Source: Paramacrobiotus metropolitanus (lineage: Eukaryota; Tardigrada; Eutardigrada; Parachela; Macrobiotidae). From it: a DNA stretch of 64,000 nucleotides. The first letter of the stretch is position 1; every line of letters begins with the position of its first letter. The notes beneath the pieces were generated by a model. It was not told where the DNA came from. It did no database searches and was given only the letters and a program-made list of their open reading frames with translations. Location of the stretch: contig NW_026570231.1 of assembly GCF_019649055.1 (NCBI RefSeq), positions 1,736,001 through 1,800,000 on the forward strand, given 5' to 3'. The translations under genes were made by a program, and so were the position numbers. This document shows positions 57,485 to 64,000 of the stretch, piece by piece.

Positions 57485-60400
57485 ATGTATCAATTCCCTT
57501 TTCATGTTCCATACGCGCTTAATGGCTCTGCAGCTGGTGCCGGGATGCCGCATCCACCCGGTATGGCCGTAGGGCCGCCAGCAGTGCCTGTCGGACCTTT
57601 CACACCTCAAGTTTATTTTCCATTTACGGCGGCACCGCTTCCATCCACCAACCATCAACATTTTGGCTCTCTTTGCTGCGCAAATGCTGTTTTTTCTGGA
57701 GGGGTTCCACCGGGTTTTCCACTGTATCCATTCAGCCACGCTGTGCAACATCAGTGCCACGCACAGGCGGCCCCCACGGTGACCGTCGCGCAGCATACTG
57801 GGAGTGGGGCCCAGCAGATAATACCAAACCCCGACGTTGCAAAAGTAGCAGTTGCCGTTCCCAACAGTAATGACGTAAGAACATAAATCCCTTTTAGTTA
57901 GACATGAAGATTTATTTGCATAATACTATGCATAATATTGCATATGCATAATATTATGCTAACTATTAAGTAACCGAATTGAGTACCATTAAGTAACCGA
58001 ATGCGAGAAAAGTTAAGAATTGCCTAGATAATTGTTAGCTGCAGAAACTGATTCTATTGTTTTAAACAAGAATAAATTAAGTGAGAAGGAGTTTGGCTGT
58101 AGTCAGAGGAAACGCAGCAGCTGCATGTTTTGGTTTCTTTGAGTTCACGTCATAAGATTTTGAATGACAATAATGATTATGGATGTTTTTTCAATGTTTA
58201 AAATTTAATAATTTTAATTAATGTAAACTTGCGGGAGCATACCGATATGTGCATTAGATGTTGCCTATTAAAAAGTGAGAAACTCAAAAGTGATAGCTCT
58301 GTAAACATTCGAGCCTTTTGGGACATTCCCATATCGTTTACGGCGGGCACCGGGTGGGTACCATAGCATAACCCTTGTAGAATGACAAGCTTTCTTACAA
58401 TGCGAGTGCAACTCAAAAAATGCCGCTGCAGACTAACTCCTTAATAATAGTTACGGGGCCTTGCAATCCTAAGCAAGACGAAATCGTTTTAGAATTGTTT
58501 TTGTCAGTTCACTAAAACTGTTTTGATTCAAGAAAGACCAGGTGATATGAAAATGAATCAGCATGGTACACACCATATAAATAAATATCTACTTATTCAA
58601 AAAGTTTAGAAACGTGCGACTTGACTTAAAATCTTTATTCTTACACAAGTTGTTATCTGTACTTTAACAGAAACGCGAAGCTGATGGTAACGCAAGATCC
58701 CCTTTGCCGGAAACTGACGCTCAGTCAACCGTAGGATCGGCCGATTCTAATGAAGGTAATACACACAGTAAAAGGTCACCATAAACTAGTGGAGTATCTT
58801 TGTGGTGGACTGCACACAGGAATTCGCTAAATTAATTATATTTAGTAGAGTTTTACTTGAATTTATTAAGTGAATTACTCGGGAAAACTATAATAGTAAG
58901 TAAAACTAAGTAAAGTCCGTGAAAAAAAGCAAAAATAAGTAAAAATAAGTAGAGGTCCAGAAACGGAAAGTAAAAATAAGGTATTTTTGCAAAGAATTTT
59001 ACTAACCAACACTCTCTATAGGGCTATCATCAGTCGTACACATTCGTTTTGAGCGTAACCGGCTTAACAGTTATACCTACGTACGTCTTTTACGATCATT
59101 AGTCACATACTCACATTTGCTGTAATTCGGTTACAGGCAAACAAGAAAATAGTGGCGACACCTTAAGTAATGGCAGTTTCGATCGAAAAGGTGCCGGCCG
59201 TTTCAGCGACCAGGAACCGAACTTTCGAGCTCTTCGGTTTTATCTGAAGTCAAATCCTCAGTGCAGGAAACACTATCCAGGACTACAGAATAGCGAAAAA
59301 GTTGTAATTACAAGACAAGCGCGACGTTACCGACTAAAAAATGGAAAACTGTTCTTCGTCAATAAAGAAAATGAAGAACGATTGTATGTGGAACGCAAGG
59401 AGCAACGAACTGCTATCATCCAAGAATGTCACGAGTAAGAAAATCACTTAATTTCTTAGAAAAAGATTCATGAGAACTTAATGTTTTTCCCTTCAGTAAA
59501 TAAGCTTTCATAAAATTAATAACCCTATTTGAATGAAAGCGACACCAATTGTAACTTTACAGCGTGTTTTTGCATTAATTTTTGAGAATATACAATGCTG
59601 AATAACAACGTTTTCATGGATTCCTCAGACGATTTGGGCACTTGCGAAGAGAGCGGCTTTTGGAGCGCATATCCGAGCAATATTACTGGAAAAATATGCG
59701 AGTCGACGTGGAAAAACATGTAAGAAAGGTTCACAAATTACACCAAATACAGTTAATTCTTATAATGCATTTGCATAATCGCCAATTGTGGTGCATCTAT
59801 TCTCATAACGTACACTGTTTTTATTCTCCCGTTCCTCCAGTACTTAGCTTATCAAAATTAATGTGCCGATTAGGCAGTCGCATAGTGCTGCTAAAGTATG
59901 CATTACCTTAGCAGTTCTAAGCATCTTATTGTTTACCGATTTTTTTGATCCAAAAAGTATCATGAGACCAGTAAATTGTTTTTCTGTTAAGTGGAAATTC
60001 TTATGAACTAGTGATCCCAATAAATTAAAACGAAATGGGGATGGCAGAAAACTTAACTCGGTAACAAAGCGAGATTACGCTGACATGCAACACTTGTAAA
60101 ATACGTTTTGAATATCCGCAAAGTGGTGACCTTTTCTATATTTATTAAAATATCTATTAGCATGAAAGGGTTTCTTAGGTGGTATAGTAAAACGATGATT
60201 TGTTTGCAACTAATGCACATACTTGTAACATTCGCATAAATAGCACAACGAATTTGATGTGTATTAACATCGTTCAAGCAAAAATCAAATAATACAAGCA
60301 AAAATCAAATAGTAAAACTATGTTTGGTTACCTGTTTTTAGTTTTCTAGAAGTTTAACCGTTTGCGTGCGAACCAAAATTTAACATTTATTTTTTGCTGT

Positions 60401-63400
60401 CGTAAATCTTTGAAAGTATGTTTTTGATTTGATTTGATTAGATAAATTCGTGTTCTGAGTGTCATTTGGCCGGAAAAGGACTAAACAAGGTCCGCGACAA
60501 TTTGCGCAGCATCGCGCTGAAAGCCAAAGCTTGGTGGCTTGTAGCTATGGATCTGGTTGATATGAAAGTTACAACAAAAAGCGGGAATCGCTACCTCCTG
60601 ACGGTAATTGACTGCTACACAAAGTATCCTGAAGCCATACCTGTTCCTGATAAAAAAGCTTTAACCATTGCCAACGCCTTGTTCAGTAATGTTTACTGTC
60701 GATATGGGGCGCCCGAGCGCATAATAACTGATAACGGGAAGGAATTCCGTAATGAGGTACATATACAAGATGACAAAATTTTTTTATATAAATTTGTTCC
60801 CATTAATATGTATAACTCCCTAAAATATATGAAAATGTCTTGACATTCATGATTTCCAGAGAATTGCGGAATTAAATAAATGTCTACGAATAAAGCATTC
60901 TTTGATTCGCCCTTACACTCCACGTTCCAATGGAATTATTGAAAGGGCAAACCAGGAGATTAAAAGGTAAGTTGTCGCAGTTCTCTGTTATGCGTGTCCA
61001 CGCGTTATACCTTGTGACCAAAGCCTTGTGCCGGTTTTCTTCTCATTGTTTTAGCTTATAAATGGCAAACTGCATAAAGAAGATATTAACTCAGTACAAC
61101 AAATTTTTGCTGAGCTTTCCTTTTACTCATTACACGACTGTACACGCGACTTTTGTTCGCTACGTTTTATTCTGAACACTATTCCATAAAGGTGTCGTAC
61201 AATACTCTTTACTACGCAAACAACCATCCGGCGGTGCCGGCACCGGCATTCGTCACCTTAAAGTATCGACGAAGCATAGTGAAGATTTTCTATGTTCAGC
61301 GATAATGGAAGTACAGGTATGGTGTTCGTTCATCCACCACCGCCACTGAATGCTCACTTGCGCAGCTGCATTTCTATCAAACACATTTGCGCCGTTCTGT
61401 GGCCTTATATAATTCCACCTTATGTTAATGGCGGGAACCGTCCATCGGGCATTGCATATAAGAGCAAAAGGGCACAGTTGCCGTTTGTAGTGGGCCTTTA
61501 TAAATTCACCAGGAGTGCAAACTTGTGGTCGGTGCGTTGTGTTCAGTTGAATATAGTCGAAGTGTCGAACCGCCAGCAACTCTTGCGAATGCCTGTAAAA
61601 ACCCACAAGGCACAGCCAGGAGACTGGGAGCGAAGACTCGCTCGGCTGCACTCACATCGGTACTGCCTGTATTGGCACTTTGTCCTTCTGCATCTTTGAT
61701 TAAACAGGCCTAGGCGACGGCTGAACACAGCATGTACAAATAGTGTTGGGCCGGTCCGGCCAAGGGCCGCGGCCCTCGGCCCGGTGAGAAGGGCCACGCC
61801 CCGGGCCGCAGCGCTGCCCGTAGCCCGCTACGGACGTTAATCATGGATTATTCTTGTAATCTTAGAAATAAAGGTTTATTGTTATTTGTAGGCAAATAGC
61901 AATTCTGCGGAAAGATCAAAAAGACTGGGAGCAGTTTGTCAATGAGGCACTGTTTTTGATGAGACAGCGAAAACATAAGACCACCGGATACTCCCCTCAC
62001 GAATTATTCCATACGTTCGCTCTCCGATTTGATCCTGGAAAATCTTTCACGCAAGAAAAAGACGAGTTTATTGGCTTATTCGAGGCAGACGAGAGTGACC
62101 TTGAACAAGCCACTACATCCGAATGTCGGTCCATTATGGAGAAACTGGACGGAATTCGAAAGGCACTTGAAGATGACACCATGGCAAACATCCAGAAAGA
62201 GCAACATCGGCAGAAAAAATCTTTTGACACTCGCCAATTGGGTAAAGGCGAAGTGATAAAACCGGGTGAGTTAATAAGCACCGTACAGGTTTATTTTTCT
62301 TTATTCGACTCGGTTTATTTGCCGGAACGGGAGGCTTTGCTTGGTGTCAACCGTGCAGTCTGAGCGGTGCAGTAATGTTTAGACACACCAACAGATATAC
62401 TCTACATCAGGACGTTCGCGATTCACATTCAGCGTCAACAAGTTTCTGACTTAAATTAAAATAGATTTTTGTCTTTAAACAGTATCGTACTACTTTTTAA
62501 AAAAATAAGAAAATAATTAACGATAGCAAAAGATTAATTGTGATGCACTGCTATATTATGATTTTTAGAGAACTAAATGCGCCTCTCGCTTAATCTTATA
62601 TGGTTAAGCGGTGACCTTTCTTAAAACTGCCACCAGCGTTATTAAGATTGGTAATTCAGGCCGCATTCAGCATTAAATAATACCACCGATAGCTGCCTTT
62701 AATGATTGTGACTGCCATTATGACCTTTGGTGCTTAGTCAAAAGCCGAACTTTGTTGATAATTGATTTACAGGAACCGGTAAAGCTTCGTTACCGTTTTC
62801 AAACACTTATACGCAGAAACCTAAGAAAACCTGAGAAACCTAAGAAGCCTAAGAATACGGAGTGTTAGCATTAAATAATAGAAGGGAACTAATAATAACT
62901 CAAAACTGGGTAAACAAGGGGTATCAGTCACTCTTCCCTTTGGCGTTTTTGATCGTCCTGCTACGCTTCGATCATGCAGTGCCCGCAAAAAGCGAATGCA
63001 CTTTGCTACTTTTAGTCAAAGATGAAGTAACTTGAGAAATTGATTTTTTCTTGTAGGGGATAGGGTTTATTTTTATGATCGCAACGCTCGGAACACAATT
63101 CATGGACAAGCAGGAAGAATTCTTAAAGGCCCAGCGGAGGTTGTGTCGGTGAAACGGGGCCAGTCGCAGCTTCAGTACAGAACTTCGCTGAAGTATTTTC
63201 CTAATGAAAATATCCGCATCCCCAAAATCAAAAATGTCCGTTTTGTGGAAGAGACGAATTCGGAAAACGCGCATGAGGTAATAACAAAAATAACATAATA
63301 AGGTTACACACCGACATACAGCTCCATCAACATTTTGTAACCGTGTGCAGGTTAGCGAACGCCAAGCCGACTCAGAACAGCAAAGGGAAAAGATAAGTGA

Positions 63401-64000
63401 ACTTAGTCCCGAAGAAGGCAGTACGCGTTATGGTACGGCAAATGCTATTTCAGTTGGCAATATGCAAGTTTTGGAACGCCACTTGGAAGAAATTCGACGG
63501 AACGAATCACTAAATGTTGATATAATTAACGTATTTTCGAACCTATTGCGAGAATATGTGGTAACACCAGTCTCTGGATTGATGTCTACGTACACGCCTC
63601 TGGCAACTAGCTTTCTTGGTCTCAATATAGAGTCCGATTTAAGCTGCCAGATACATTTCAATGATGTCAACCATTTCGTATTTTCCGTTTGGAATGCTGA
63701 GAAAAAGGAAGTCGAACTATATGACTCACTGGGTTTTCCTTTGACACCAAACCTGAAATATCAGTTATGGAAATGCTATGCTGGCGATGCCCGGGAACTC
63801 CGAATTCGTTTTATGCCCGTTCAGAAGCAAGAAGATGGTGTGAGTTGTGGTTTGTTTGCAATGGCCTTTGCCGCCGATTATGCTGCGTACAAACAGGATC
63901 CATGCAGCTGCCATTACAATACGATTTCCCTGCGGAACTGGATTATTCGTTGTTTTATCGACGGTAAACTTTGCGCACCTGACAGCCGCCCTCGGCTGCG
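57485..64000 (+). CDS. Integrase-Ulp1 protease fusion gene (Ginger-like), nine exons, runs off the window
   Basis: Exons 57485-57871, 58671-58755, 59137-59434, 59629-59719, 60442-60756, 60860-60966, 61892-62265, 63057-63277 and 63351 to the end; all GT-AG and all phases agree (842 codons so far). Exon 1 is Pro/Gly-rich. Exons 3-5 build an H2C2 finger (CHERFGH ... CSEC). Exons 5-6 hold the DDE integrase core: AMDLVDM, TDNGKEF and SNGIIERAN, with exactly 35 residues between the last D and E. Exon 8 has a GPY/F-like segment (GDRVYFYDRN, GPAEVVSV). Exon 9 is a C48 Ulp1-type protease with H (VNHFVF), D (YDSL) and Q..C (QEDGVSCGLF). No reverse transcriptase. It is either an intact Ginger-type DNA transposon gene or a domesticated host gene. 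Confidence 0.8.
60967..61891 (+). other. Intron 6 of the fusion gene, with a GC-rich block
   Basis: Longest intron with unusual composition: 61746-61830 is a dense run of GGCCC/GGGCC words beginning TGTTGGGCCGG. That resembles the end of some hAT-type elements. The rest holds open frames with no recognisable domain. A small transposon may have inserted in the intron. Confidence 0.35.

Noticed and set aside
1-64000. CRISPR array
   Set aside because: The only regular arrays are minisatellites without unique spacers, and the DNA is eukaryotic.

Overview
This is eukaryotic nuclear DNA, almost certainly from an animal. It has GT-AG introns of about 59-85 bases and longer, spliced multi-exon genes, and many decayed mobile elements. 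The tandem gene family at 39.6-53.3 kb resembles, from memory only, families in tardigrades; that placement is low confidence.

Layout. 0.37-1.3 kb: a decayed protein-primed DNA polymerase B fragment (+). 4.8-6.0 kb: a broken MULE-type transposase (-). 10.8-11.9 kb: a broken viral packaging ATPase (-), followed by a 55-bp minisatellite. About 13.5-32 kb (perhaps to 35 kb): an endogenised Polinton/adintovirus-like element. It carries major capsid protein, penton-like protein, packaging ATPase, protein-primed DNA polymerase and a retroviral-type integrase. It also carries ribonucleotide reductase small subunit, thymidylate kinase, two BIR (IAP-like) proteins, a PC4-like protein, a dsRNA-binding protein and an eIF2-beta-like zinc-ribbon protein. 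I found no maturation protease and no convincing terminal inverted repeats. 32.6-35.2 kb: a spliced JmjC-domain gene, possibly with C2H2 fingers. 35.3-37.5 kb: a pyrimidine-rich minisatellite and a 1.3-kb mariner-like element. 39.6-53.3 kb: six full or partial copies, on both strands, of a four-exon gene family; one copy is intact. 53.8-55.2 kb: a 5'-truncated gypsy element. 55.2-56.6 kb: GTTAAC-rich palindromes. 57.5 kb to the window end: a nine-exon gene joining a DDE integrase to a Ulp1-type protease, with every junction in phase.

How the genes relate. The viral element supplies its own integration, replication, packaging and capsid functions, adds nucleotide synthesis (RNR2, TMK), and has genes that look aimed at apoptosis, dsRNA sensing and translation. 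DNA polymerase, ATPase, RNR2 and penton are broken by stops or shifts. Capsid, integrase, TMK and both BIR genes are open. Five short introns interrupt polymerase, capsid and integrase, and removing them keeps conserved motifs in frame. A 10-11 base motif, core TAATCAACT, occurs about 20 times between 13.49 and 34.33 kb, in introns, gene-proximal sites, 3' regions and a few coding positions. I did not see it elsewhere by eye. All family assignments come from reading translations by eye; no database search was run.
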